Program-made: the position numbers and the translations under genes
Assembly (NCBI GenBank): GCA_019454915.1
Contig: JACFNM010000022.1
Location: forward strand, 1 to 22,999
Source of the DNA: Chitinophagaceae bacterium
Lineage (GTDB): Bacteria > Bacteroidota > Bacteroidia > Chitinophagales > Chitinophagaceae
Length of the DNA stretch: 22,999 nucleotides
Reading direction: 5' to 3'
Notes under the pieces: model-generated
What the model was told of the DNA's origin: nothing
The model's input: the letters and a program-made list of their open reading frames with translations, nothing else
Databases searched by the model: none
Part shown: piece after piece, positions 1 to 8,500 of the stretch
How positions within the stretch are numbered: the first letter of the stretch is position 1
How the letters are laid out: each line of letters opens with the position of its first letter

Positions 1-49
1 AGTAATTATACGATTATTGTAGAAGTGTTTTTACCCAAACCTTCGGACA

Positions 50-454
50 ATGATTAGCATAGTGATTGCAGAAGAGCATCCTGATGTCAGGACGGCCTGG
101 TCTGTTTATCTGCAAGGCCGAAAAAACGTACAGGTTACAGGCGTATGTGCCAATGGTATGGAAGTAATTGAGATGATTCCAGACTTGCTTCCCGATATCA
201 TATTAATGGATGTCAATATGAAACCCGTTTCCGGCATCGAGATAACCCGGAAGCTGACCTCGGAGTATCCGGATTTAAAAATTATCGGACTTTCCTTCCA
301 TATTTCTTCCGAATACGTGAAACGGATGATGGAAGCCGGTGCGAAGGGCTATGTCCTAAAATTCAGAGTGGAGGAAGATCTGCTTGCTGCAATAGAGGAG
401 GTATCTAATGGGGGAACTTTCATCAGCGAGGGGATTAACAGAAAGCGCCTTTAG
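50..454 (+). CDS. Stand-alone response-regulator receiver domain (NarL-type REC)
   Basis: A 134-residue CheY-like receiver that would take a phosphoryl group from a histidine kinase in the cytoplasm. The acidic pocket is E8-E9, the phospho-acceptor is D54 in the stretch ILMDVNM, the switch Ser/Thr is S82 and the conserved lysine is K104 in YVLKF. The stretch GAKGYVLKF and the ending GGTFISEGI match the end of a NarL/FixJ receiver. In that family a LuxR-type helix-turn-helix of about 60 residues normally follows, and here a stop comes first. The protein is therefore a single-domain regulator or a truncated NarL protein. No kinase lies in the window; a partner may be upstream of base 1. The first acidic residue is Glu where many receivers have Asp, which is tolerated in this family. 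The receiver call is secure; output and partner are unknown. Confidence 0.85.
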   Translation: MISIVIAEEHPDVRTAWSVYLQGRKNVQVTGVCANGMEVIEMIPDLLPDIILMDVNMKPVSGIEITRKLTSEYPDLKIIGLSFHISSEYVKRMMEAGAKGYVLKFRVEEDLLAAIEEVSNGGTFISEGINRKRL

Positions 455-483
455 AACCGCCGGAGGTTTATTCGAAATTCGAG

Positions 484-491
484 TATCTTTG
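484..491 (+). promoter_or_regulatory. Bacteroidota -7 box directly in front of mtaB
   Basis: TATCTTTG matches the Bacteroidota -7 consensus TAnnTTTG. It ends seven bases before the ATG at 499, so transcription from it would give a leaderless or nearly leaderless mRNA. No good TTTG is seen 19-21 bases upstream, so the assignment is tentative. Confidence 0.4.
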
Positions 492-498
492 TCCACTT

Positions 499-1782
499 AT
501 GGATACGTCGAAGTCAGTAGCTTTTCATACATTAGGGTGCAAACTGAATTTTGCTGAGACCTCCACACTCGCCCGAATGCTTGAAAATGAAGGTTTTCAA
601 AAGAAGTCCTTTACGGATATAGCAGATGTATATGTAATCAATACCTGTTCCGTTACAGAAAGTGCAGATAAGGAATGCCGTCAGATTGTGCGGCGCATAC
701 AACGAAAATCGCCGCAAAGTGTGGTAGTGGTAACGGGTTGCTATGCGCAATTGAAACCCAAAGAGATTGCGGAAATAAAGGGTGTTGACCTGGTGTTAGG
801 GGCTGCCGAGAAGTTCAATATCGTTACGCATCTTAAAGAATTTACAAAAGGCGATCCCACCAAAATCTCCAGTTGTGAGGTAGATGAGATTTCCGGTTTC
901 AACAGTTCATTTTCGGTCCATGACCGCACCCGTACATTTTTAAAAGTACAGGACGGATGCAGTTACAATTGCTCCTATTGTACGATTCCTATGGCCCGTG
1001 GTAACAGCAGAAGTGACACCATCGCCAATGTATTGGATAATGCGAGGGAATTAGCGGATAAGGGAGTAAAGGAAATTGTGCTTACCGGGGTGAACCTCGG
1101 AGACTTTGGCTTTCATGATTCGGGAGCCTCATCCGCGAATCACCGTGATGAAACGTTTTATGAATTGATACAAAAGTTGGACGAGGTGGAAGGTATCGAA
1201 CGTTATCGAATATCTTCTATTGAGCCCAATTTACTTACCAACGAGATTATTCATTTTGTTGCGGGAAGCCGGAAGTTTATGCCGCATTTTCATATACCCC
1301 TGCAAAGCGGAAGTAACCGGATTCTGGGGCTGATGCGCAGACGGTATAAACGGGAATTGTATGCAGAAAGAGTAGCTACCATAAAATCCCTGATGCCTCA
1401 TTGTTGCATCGGCGTGGATGTTATCGTCGGATTTCCGGGAGAAATGGAAGAAGACTTCAACGCCACTTATGAATTCCTGAACGATTTGGACGTATCTTAT
1501 TTTCATGTGTTCACCTATTCGGAAAGAGACGATACGGTGGCATTGACGATTAAACCGGTAGTGCCTGTAAATACCCGCCATGAACGGAATAAAATGCTGC
1601 GCAACTTATCGTTTCAGAAAATGCGCGATTTCACCAAACAACACATGGGACAGACGAGAGAGGTGTTGTTTGAAAGCCGCAATAAGGACGGGATGATGGA
1701 AGGGTATACCGATAACTACATAAAAATCATTACCACTTATAGGGAAGAACTGGTGAATACAGTGGCTCCCTGGCTGGTATAG
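499..1782 (+). CDS. mtaB: tRNA threonylcarbamoyladenosine (t6A37) methylthiotransferase MtaB
   Basis: A radical-SAM methylthiotransferase that converts t6A to ms2t6A at position 37 of ANN-decoding tRNAs in the cytoplasm. The N-terminal UPF0004 domain starts with HTLGCKLN and supplies cluster cysteines C14, C50 and C81. The radical-SAM cysteines are C154, C158 and C161 in the motif CSYNCSYC, followed by TIPMARG, which is typical of MtaB rather than MiaB or RimO. The C-terminal TRAM-like end is short: after GYTDNYIKI and ELVNTV the frame stops at 1780-1782, where I would expect a few more residues. The same frame stays open past that TAG for about 17 codons. This may be natural variation or a late nonsense change. 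The start at 499 places the first cysteine motif at the usual distance. Confidence 0.93.
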   Translation: MDTSKSVAFHTLGCKLNFAETSTLARMLENEGFQKKSFTDIADVYVINTCSVTESADKECRQIVRRIQRKSPQSVVVVTGCYAQLKPKEIAEIKGVDLVLGAAEKFNIVTHLKEFTKGDPTKISSCEVDEISGFNSSFSVHDRTRTFLKVQDGCSYNCSYCTIPMARGNSRSDTIANVLDNARELADKGVKEIVLTGVNLGDFGFHDSGASSANHRDETFYELIQKLDEVEGIERYRISSIEPNLLTNEIIHFVAGSRKFMPHFHIPLQSGSNRILGLMRRRYKRELYAERVATIKSLMPHCCIGVDVIVGFPGEMEEDFNATYEFLNDLDVSYFHVFTYSERDDTVALTIKPVVPVNTRHERNKMLRNLSFQKMRDFTKQHMGQTREVLFESRNKDGMMEGYTDNYIKIITTYREELVNTVAPWLV

Positions 1783-2553
1783 ATTGAACGACTGTCTTGT
1801 TTTCACGCTCCCGAAGTATTGTTTCGGAGACGCTAATGATAACCGGTTGTTATCAGGCATACTTGTGTTTATGCTTTGCTGAAAGCCCGATAGAAAAGTC
1901 CGGTTTTTTTTGCTTAATCTGTAAGTCCAACAGGAGCCGGGCTAATATAATCATATACAGGGCTTTGTCAGTACCAGAAGTCATTCAACCGTGTTCCATA
2001 AAATTTCGGTGAGAGCGGGGTAACAATTTCACTCGATAAACTATATAACTATAAGTCGGAAATATCAATCAGTATTTTTCCGACAAGAAATATCCATTTC
2101 ATCTGCAAGCAAACTAAAGCAAAATACAATGGCAAAGCCTGCAAAAAAGACGCTTACAGCGCCTGTTGAGAAGTATCCGTATTGAATACGTTTAACCTGC
2201 GTAATAATAAATCCTGGAATAGATCTATCGATCAAGGGGATAGTTTCATACCGATCTCTGTTTGATAAATTTTTTTTCAGGGTTGGATTGGTTTTGTAAA
2301 ACCGTACCCTTTTTTCCGAATCCTCCCGACAATTCTCGAAGCTTTCTCTAATTGGTTTCCCAGGCCGGTGATGCCCGGTGTCTTTCTTCTTTAATAGCTC
2401 TGATGCTCCCATCAAAGAACCTCAATTCATTTTATTAGTGGTAAACCGGTAAATGACGGTTAGCTCTGTTCGTGATTCTTCACGAAATCTTACTTTTATA
2501 GCCCGATTACGAAAAGGAGCGTTTAGGATGAACCGAAACTTAAAAATATTTTT
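1783..2553. other. Gene-poor stretch with several hairpins
   Basis: I see no convincing gene in about 770 bases. Four inverted repeats stand out. A bulged CTCCCGAA/TTTCGGAG pair lies at about 1808-1829. TGATAAC/GTTATCA occupies 1837-1855, just after mtaB. GTCGGAAA/TTTCCGAC occupies 2055-2084. TTCGTGA/TCACGAA occupies 2469-2486, about 70 bases before the serine hydrolase. A T-run (1901-1908) has no strong stem before it. A minus-strand open frame at 2065-2412 could encode a roughly 115-residue protein with one hydrophobic segment, but it resembles no family I know and its composition is not gene-like. Confidence 0.5.
2469..2486. repeat. Perfect 7-bp inverted repeat upstream of the serine hydrolase
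   Basis: TTCGTGA, a four-base TTCT loop, then TCACGAA. It lies about 68 bases before the ATG at 2554, where it could be an operator half-site pair or a leader hairpin. No partner regulator is visible. Confidence 0.35.
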
Positions 2554-2557
2554 ATGA
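2528..2557 (+). CDS. Possible nine-residue leader minicistron overlapping the serine-hydrolase start
   Basis: An ATG at 2528 preceded by an AAGGAG tract (about 2515-2520) opens a reading frame for MNRNLKIFL. Its TGA stop (2555-2557) overlaps the ATG at 2554 as ATGA. That geometry is the one used for translational coupling, and the purine-rich site sits in front of the small frame, not in front of the main gene. It is too short to be tested by composition and may be chance. Confidence 0.3.
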   Translation: MNRNLKIFL

Positions 2558-3705
2558 GAAAATTTTGCTTAAGGGTCTTATGCCTTAGCCTGTCTCTAAT
2601 GATGGTAAAGAGTGATGGGGCTGCTCAGCACGCGAGGGTGGGGCGTACGATAAATGAACTGATGAAAAAGTACGATGCCGTGGGATTATCCGTTGCGGTG
2701 GTTAAAAACAACGGGATAGCCTATAGCCATGCCTTCGGATATAAAAATGCGGAGACGAAGAAGAAGTTGAGGCCAAAGGATATTTTTCGTATAGCTTCCA
2801 TTTCGAAATCCTTCTCGGCAACGGCGATGATGCGATTGATAGAAGCAGGAAAAATATCGCTGGATGATGATTTCAGTGACCTAATAGGATTTCCAATCCG
2901 TAATCCAAAATATCCTGATAAAAAGATTACGTTAAGGATGATACTGTCTCATACTTCAAGTATTAATGATAGTGAAGGGTATTTTAATTTGGATGTCATT
3001 AATCCGGCGACAAACCCGGATTACGGCAAATGTTATAGTGATTATGCACCGGGGGAAGGTTATCGGTATTGTAATTTGAATTTTAATATGGCCGGTACGG
3101 TCATTGAACGTTTAAGCGGCGAACGCTTTGATCAGTATATCAGCCACCATATTTTGAAACCATTGGACTTGTATGGCGGATACTGCATTGACTCTTTGAA
3201 TGCTAACCTTTTTGCTGCTATTTATGAATATGATTCGGCGTCGAAAACATTCATAGAGTCTGTGGACGCCTACAATCCCCGTAGAGAAGAAATCCGGAAC
3301 TATAGAATGGGGTATTCAACACCTGTTTTTTCACCAACCGGCGGGATGAAGATTTCAGCTAAGGATTTGGCGCAATACATGCAGATGCATATGAACAAGG
3401 GAGAGCTAAGCGGAGTGAGGATCATAGGTAAAAATAGTGCTGAAGAGATGCAGACGCCTGTAGCGGTTAAAGAAGGATACGGGCTCGCGCTGCTGTCTAC
3501 GGATAAATTTATTGACGGTAAACGACTGATAGGCCATACAGGCTCTGCATACGGGCTTTCCAGTGCTATGTTTTTTGACCCGGAGAAAAAATATGGAATG
3601 GTGTTGATAACGAACGGATGTAATGCTCCTTACATAAATGGCTGGAATCCTTTTCTGAAAGAGGTCGCTGATGTTTTGTACAGGGCTTATTTGACAGAAC
3701 AATAA
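2554..3705 (+). CDS. Secreted serine hydrolase, class C beta-lactamase/PBP4*-like family
   Basis: A 383-residue periplasmic or secreted hydrolase of the beta-lactamase class C / D-aminopeptidase / esterase superfamily. A signal peptide covers about residues 1-25, cut near DGAAQ. All three family motifs are visible: SxxK as S82-I-S-K85 (S82 the nucleophile, K85 the general base), YxN as Y172-C-N174, and HTG at 328-330 in place of KTG. The HTG form and the domain length suit an esterase or peptidase of this superfamily better than a true beta-lactamase, so antibiotic resistance should not be inferred. It stands 71 bases before the GH28-like gene on the same strand and may belong to the same glycan locus, for example as an esterase. 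Substrate unknown. Confidence 0.88.
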   Translation: MRKFCLRVLCLSLSLMMVKSDGAAQHARVGRTINELMKKYDAVGLSVAVVKNNGIAYSHAFGYKNAETKKKLRPKDIFRIASISKSFSATAMMRLIEAGKISLDDDFSDLIGFPIRNPKYPDKKITLRMILSHTSSINDSEGYFNLDVINPATNPDYGKCYSDYAPGEGYRYCNLNFNMAGTVIERLSGERFDQYISHHILKPLDLYGGYCIDSLNANLFAAIYEYDSASKTFIESVDAYNPRREEIRNYRMGYSTPVFSPTGGMKISAKDLAQYMQMHMNKGELSGVRIIGKNSAEEMQTPVAVKEGYGLALLSTDKFIDGKRLIGHTGSAYGLSSAMFFDPEKKYGMVLITNGCNAPYINGWNPFLKEVADVLYRAYLTEQ

Positions 3706-3764
3706 ACCTGTCTTCAGATTCCCGATGAAATAGAGAAATTTACCACCTTTCCCGAAACTTACTT

Positions 3765-3772
3765 TATCATTG
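3765..3772 (+). promoter_or_regulatory. Near-consensus -7 box four bases before the GH28-like gene
   Basis: TATCATTG differs from TAnnTTTG at one position and ends four bases before the ATG at 3777. It resembles the boxes in front of mtaB and aat. No clear -33 element is seen. Confidence 0.25.
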
Positions 3773-3776
3773 CAGT

Positions 3777-5258
3777 ATGATGATCAAAGCGAGATTTGTT
3801 TTCTTTCTGATTTTCTTCCAGTTTTTCTATGTCTTTTCATATTCCCGTGATTATGATGTTATGCGTTTTGGCGCTAAGAATGATGGAATAACCCTGAATA
3901 CAAATATTATCCAGGCGGCTATAGATTATATAAATGAAAACGGAGGTGGCAGACTGGTTTTTGATTCAGGAGTGTATATCACGGGTACTTTTTATCTAAA
4001 GTCTGACGTAATACTGCATTTGCAGAAGAACGCCGAATTGAGAGGGTCGGGAAACCCTTTTCATTACTGGGACAAATATTTCGAGTGGACCGCTGTGATT
4101 CTTGCGGTGAAGCAGCAAAATGTCGGTATCACCGGTGAGGGAACGATTAATGCAATGGGCTATGATAATGCTAATAACCTGGTGGAGCTTATTCATAAAC
4201 GTGTTGTCAATGATGCGTTAACGTACGACCGGCCGGTAGCCCGCCGCACATCGAATATTGTTTTTGGTGAATGTGAGAATGTGATTGTCAGGGGAATAAC
4301 ACTCAGGGATCCATCAGGCTGGACTTTAGTTGCCAATCAATGCCGGAACATGATGATAGACAGTATCCGGATTAATAGCACAGCCTATTGGAATAATGAC
4401 GGAATAGATATTGTTGATTGTGATGGGGTGGACATCCGGAATTCACTTATAAATGCTTCCGATGACGCTCTTTGTTTTAAATCTCATGACGCCACTAAGA
4501 TTTGTCAGAATGTGACGGTTGAGAATTGTGTGGTACGTTCGAGTGCGAGCGGTTTGAAATTTGGAACGGTGAGCCGGGGAGGTTTTAAGAATTTTAAAGT
4601 AACGAATCTTAAAGTCCACGATACCTACCGTTCTGCCATTACCATACAGGCTGTGGATGGAGGGCTCGTTGAAAATATAATCATAGATGGTGTGGAAGCC
4701 AAAAATGTAGGAAACGCAATTTTTTTGCGAATAGGAGACAGGTGGAGCAGTGGAAAAACACCCTCCCTGGAAAAAGTTCAGATCAAAAATGTATATGCAG
4801 AAGTGTCATTGTCTAAGCCAGACTCGGGATACCGGTACGAAGGACCGGTGGAAGATTTGCCCAGAAATATTTCTCCGGCCAGTATTATTGGGCTTCCGGA
4901 TTGGAGGATTAAGGATATAGTGCTGGAGAATATCGAGATCAATTATCCGGGAGGCGGGAACCCTCATTATGCTAAACGGCAGGCCACGGCTGAGGGACTT
5001 GAAGCCATACCGGAAATGCCCTATGCCTATCCCGAGTTTTCTCAGTTTAAAGAACTCCCTGCCTGGGGGTTTTATGTACGGCATGCGGATGGTATAACTT
5101 TTGAGAATGTTTCTTTAAAAGCCCGGTCTGCTGATTATCGTCCGGCGATGGTTTTTGACGATACCAGGGATGTAAAACTTGGTAATATCAAAATTAATGA
5201 GGTTAATTCGGGCAGAAAAAATGAAATCATATTGAATAATAGTGTAAAACGGAAATAG
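3777..5258 (+). CDS. Glycoside hydrolase family 28-like (polygalacturonase fold)
   Basis: A 493-residue secreted right-handed beta-helix enzyme. A signal peptide covers about residues 1-23. The mature protein opens with the pectate-lyase-superfamily signature YDVMRFGAKNDG and continues with the GGGRLVFDSGVYITG block. GH28 enzymes hydrolyse galacturonic-acid linkages in pectin using three aspartates. Here the first motif reads N206-N207-D208 (usually NTD), the second is D229-D230 and is intact, and the usual GHG histidine motif is replaced by G259-L-K-F-G263. RIK is not obvious; RIGDR near the middle may occupy its place. The three carboxylates are thus present but the His loop differs, so substrate or chemistry may differ from classic polygalacturonase. 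It lies upstream of susC/susD, as expected of a surface or periplasmic enzyme in a polysaccharide-utilisation locus. Confidence 0.82.
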   Translation: MMIKARFVFFLIFFQFFYVFSYSRDYDVMRFGAKNDGITLNTNIIQAAIDYINENGGGRLVFDSGVYITGTFYLKSDVILHLQKNAELRGSGNPFHYWDKYFEWTAVILAVKQQNVGITGEGTINAMGYDNANNLVELIHKRVVNDALTYDRPVARRTSNIVFGECENVIVRGITLRDPSGWTLVANQCRNMMIDSIRINSTAYWNNDGIDIVDCDGVDIRNSLINASDDALCFKSHDATKICQNVTVENCVVRSSASGLKFGTVSRGGFKNFKVTNLKVHDTYRSAITIQAVDGGLVENIIIDGVEAKNVGNAIFLRIGDRWSSGKTPSLEKVQIKNVYAEVSLSKPDSGYRYEGPVEDLPRNISPASIIGLPDWRIKDIVLENIEINYPGGGNPHYAKRQATAEGLEAIPEMPYAYPEFSQFKELPAWGFYVRHADGITFENVSLKARSADYRPAMVFDDTRDVKLGNIKINEVNSGRKNEIILNNSVKRK

Positions 5259-5354
5259 TAAAATATGACAAAATACTCTAACATTCAAAATATTGTACAT
5301 GTAATACGTGTTGCTTTTTCATGATCTCATCTCATTAATCTAACGATATGCGTA

Positions 5355-5382
5355 TTGCTTTTTATACCGTTTCGAGTATAAT
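5355..5382 (+). promoter_or_regulatory. Sigma-70-like promoter for the susC leader
   Basis: TTGCTT (5355-5360), a 16-base spacer and TATAAT (5377-5382). This is not the usual Bacteroidota -33/-7 form. Initiation about seven bases after the -10 box would fall at 5387-5390, exactly where the structured leader begins. Confidence 0.4.
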
Positions 5383-5386
5383 AGTC

Positions 5387-5451
5387 ATTCGGCCACCTCT
5401 ATTTGTAGAGGGAGATAATTTATCAGGACAATCTGATCCGATAGGCCGAAT
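5387..5451 (+). ncRNA. Candidate structured susC leader RNA (three-way junction)
   Basis: A closing helix of eight perfect pairs, ATTCGGCC (5387-5394) with GGCCGAAT (5444-5451), encloses two hairpins. P2 is CCTCTA-TTTG-TAGAGG (5396-5411) and P3 is ATCAG-GACAAT-CTGAT (5422-5437). Joining strands are 1, 10 and 6 bases. It sits 49 bases before the susC ATG. It does not match the purine, TPP or hammerhead cores I know. It could control susC translation or be a regulator-binding site. Covariation has not been examined. Confidence 0.35.
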
Positions 5452-5500
5452 TCCTTATCTTCACCGCTAATTTTAATTAACCAACTGCAATTTGTATGTT

Positions 5501-8500
5501 ATGATGACCAAACTCAAATCTTTTAAGAATGGTCTGTTTTTGCTTATGATCTTTTCAGCTCTAAGCATTTATGGACGCGAAACTACGAGCTTAAGGGAGC
5601 ATTACCTTAATGCTGGCGGAAACCTTATATCTGTTACCTATAGTCTTACAGAGATGGGAATGCCATTTCAGCAAACGGGTCAGGTTAGGGGCCGGATTGT
5701 AAATGAAGACAATTCACCAATTCCTAATGCTTCTATTTCTGTAGAAGGAGGACAAACCATTGTTTCTAATGAAAACGGCGAGTTTTCATTTTCTTTCACA
5801 GGGGCCACCACCATTCATGTATCCAGCGTTGGATATAAGGATGCCTCTGTTCGTATTACGAATTCGAATCAGTTCTACACCATCACGCTTACAGAAGATT
5901 CCCGGCAATTAGCCGAAGTAACGGTAACGGCTCTCGGAATATCAAAAAAGACCAATGCCGTGGGTTATTCCGTTCAGGAAGTGAAGGGAGACGTGGTGCA
6001 AACAGCTAAAGAATCAAATTTTGTGAATGCACTTCAGGGTAAACTCGCGGGTGTTCAGATTAATACGAACAGCGGTTCCATGGGAGGAGCAACCAAAGTA
6101 GTCATCCGTGGTAATAAGTCAATAACGGGAAGCAATAATGCACTATTTGTTGTGGACGGCGTGTTCATGGGAAATACCATGAATCCTACCTACAATCAGC
6201 AGATCGGTGGTGGAGGATTCGACTATGGTAGTCCGATACAGGATATCAACCCGGATGATATCGAGCAAATTAGTGTGCTGAAAGGCGCTGCTGCCACTGC
6301 CTTGTACGGCAGCCGCGGTTCCAATGGCGTTGTATTAATAACCACCAAGAAAGGCGGCAGCAAGAAAGGCGGAATAGGTGTTACCTATAACCTGAATGTG
6401 CAGGCTGATAATGTGTATGTACTGCCTGATTTCCAGAACAGGTACGGTGGCGGAGGCGCTAATACCGGCAATGTAAACTTTGTTGCCAGTGGTTTTGATA
6501 CACTATGGCAAAGCACCAATCCCCAATTATTTAAAAATGCGCCCAGCTATACGGATCCGGTGAAGGGAGGTTATGATTTACTTCCTCAATATGGAGTAGA
6601 TGAATCCTGGGGCCCGGAATTAAAAGGACAACTGGTCAGGGCATATTACTCCTTTGATGAAAACAAGGGGAATCCCTATTTTGGTGTCACAACACCCTGG
6701 TCGCCACAGCCGAATAATGTGAGAGATTTTTATGAAAGGGGAAATACCGTAACCAATAGTATCAGCGTAGGGGGCAGTAGTGAAAAGGGGGCTTTCCGAT
6801 TGGCTTACAGTAATATGAATCAAAACTTTATTTTACCTAATTCTTTGTTGAAGAGGAATAATATTGGTTTCAACGGCAATCATCGTTTAGGAAGCAAAAT
6901 AAATGTGGTAGCCAGCGTCAATTATTCAGAAAATTATGCCAGAGCCAGACCGGGAACGGGTTTTTCGGGGTATAATCCTACACAAGTCTTAACGCTTTAT
7001 GGACAAAGGCAGTTGGAGATGGATAAACTTGCGTTTTATGAATTTGCAGATGGTTCCCAGGTAAGTTGGAACAGAACTTCCCCAACCAACCCACGTCCAT
7101 TGTTTGCTACTACACCGTACTGGCATCAGTATAAAGATTATACTACGGATACCCGTAAACGCCTTTACGGGTTAGCCGGCTTTGACTATAAACCCATTGA
7201 CTGGATTAATATATCTGCAAAGGTGTTCATGGATAAGTACACAACCCTGCAGGAGGAAAGAGTTGCCCGGGATTACACTACGGGAAGTTATGCGCGTACA
7301 ACCATTGACCACGAGGAGTTTAATTATCAGTTGATTGCATCGGCAAACAAAGATCTTACTTCCCGGCTGCATTTAGATGCTTCTCTTGGAGGTAATATTA
7401 TGCAGCAGCAGTATGGCATCAATACGAGCAGCTACGCTGGTTTGATTGTACCTGGTTTATACACGCTAACCAATAATATCGGAAGATTGGGAGTGACTGA
7501 GAGTTTGTTCAGGAAGAGAATTAATTCGACGTTTGGTAATGTTACTTTGGGTTTCGATGAGTTAATCTATCTGGATGTATCAGCCAGGAACGACTGGTCT
7601 TCTACTTTGCCACGCGGCAACAATTCTTACTTCTACCCCGCAGCCTCTTTGAGCGTTATCTTTTCAAAGTGGATGCCTTCGGCCGATTGGTTGAACTTTG
7701 GGAAGGTGCGGACCAGTGTTGCTCAGATAGGGAATGATACGGATCCATACCGTACCTATGTGGCCTACAATGCACCGGTATTGTTCGGTACGGGTAATTC
7801 TTATATTCTCAGGAACCCCGCTCTCGGAAATGGAGCGCTACGTCCCGAAATCAGTAACGAGGTGGAAGCGGGAATTGAGCTGAAGTTTTTTAAAAACAGG
7901 TTAGGACTTGATTTCACTTATTATAATCGTATCACGAAAGATTTGATTATTCCTCTTTCGATTACGCCTACGTCCGGTTATACCAATTTCTTCACCAATG
8001 TAGGTAAATCCAGAAACAGGGGAGTAGAAATTTTATTGAGCGGATCGCCGGTTAGAAACGAAAACTTCTCTTGGGATATCGTGATCAATTATGCAGCTAA
8101 CCGGAGTAAGTTGCTCGCGTTAGACATCCCGAATAATCCAACCATTGACCGTTATGTATTGGGTACGGAAAGAAGAAGGAATACGGTGGCTACAGCTGCG
8201 GTAGTGGGACAACCCATGTTTGTGCTTACCGGTACCGACTATACTTATCTGAATGGTGAGAAGGTGATCGGTGCAAATGGCTTGTACACTGCAACTCCGG
8301 CCGGAAAGGTAATTGGAAATACCCAGCCGGACTTTGTAGGAGGTATTACGAACAGCTTCACCTTCAAAAATTTCATTTTGAGCGGACTGATTGATTTCCA
8401 GAAAGGAGGAAGTTTCTTCTCTTACACCAATATGTACGGTTTGTATTCAGGAACCCTAGCTGCTACTGTTGAGAATAATGTCCGTGAAACAGGAGTAGAT

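Noticed and set aside
1901..1908. Terminator after mtaB at the T8 run
   Set aside because: The bases before the run do not form a stable stem; the nearby perfect hairpin (1837-1855) lies 45 bases upstream without its own T-run.
2065..2412. Minus-strand open frame of about 115 codons with a hydrophobic segment
   Set aside because: No recognisable domain, unusual composition, and its end falls inside an inverted repeat. Kept only as a remark on the gene-poor stretch.
2554..3705. Antibiotic-resistance beta-lactamase
   Set aside because: The SxxK, YxN and HTG motifs fit the wide class C-like hydrolase superfamily; HTG instead of KTG and the glycan-locus context favour an esterase or peptidase.
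5387..5451. Known riboswitch or hammerhead ribozyme in the susC leader
   Set aside because: The three-way junction lacks the CUGAUGA and GAAA core of hammerheads, the purine-riboswitch loops and the TPP motifs, so it was listed only as an unclassified candidate.
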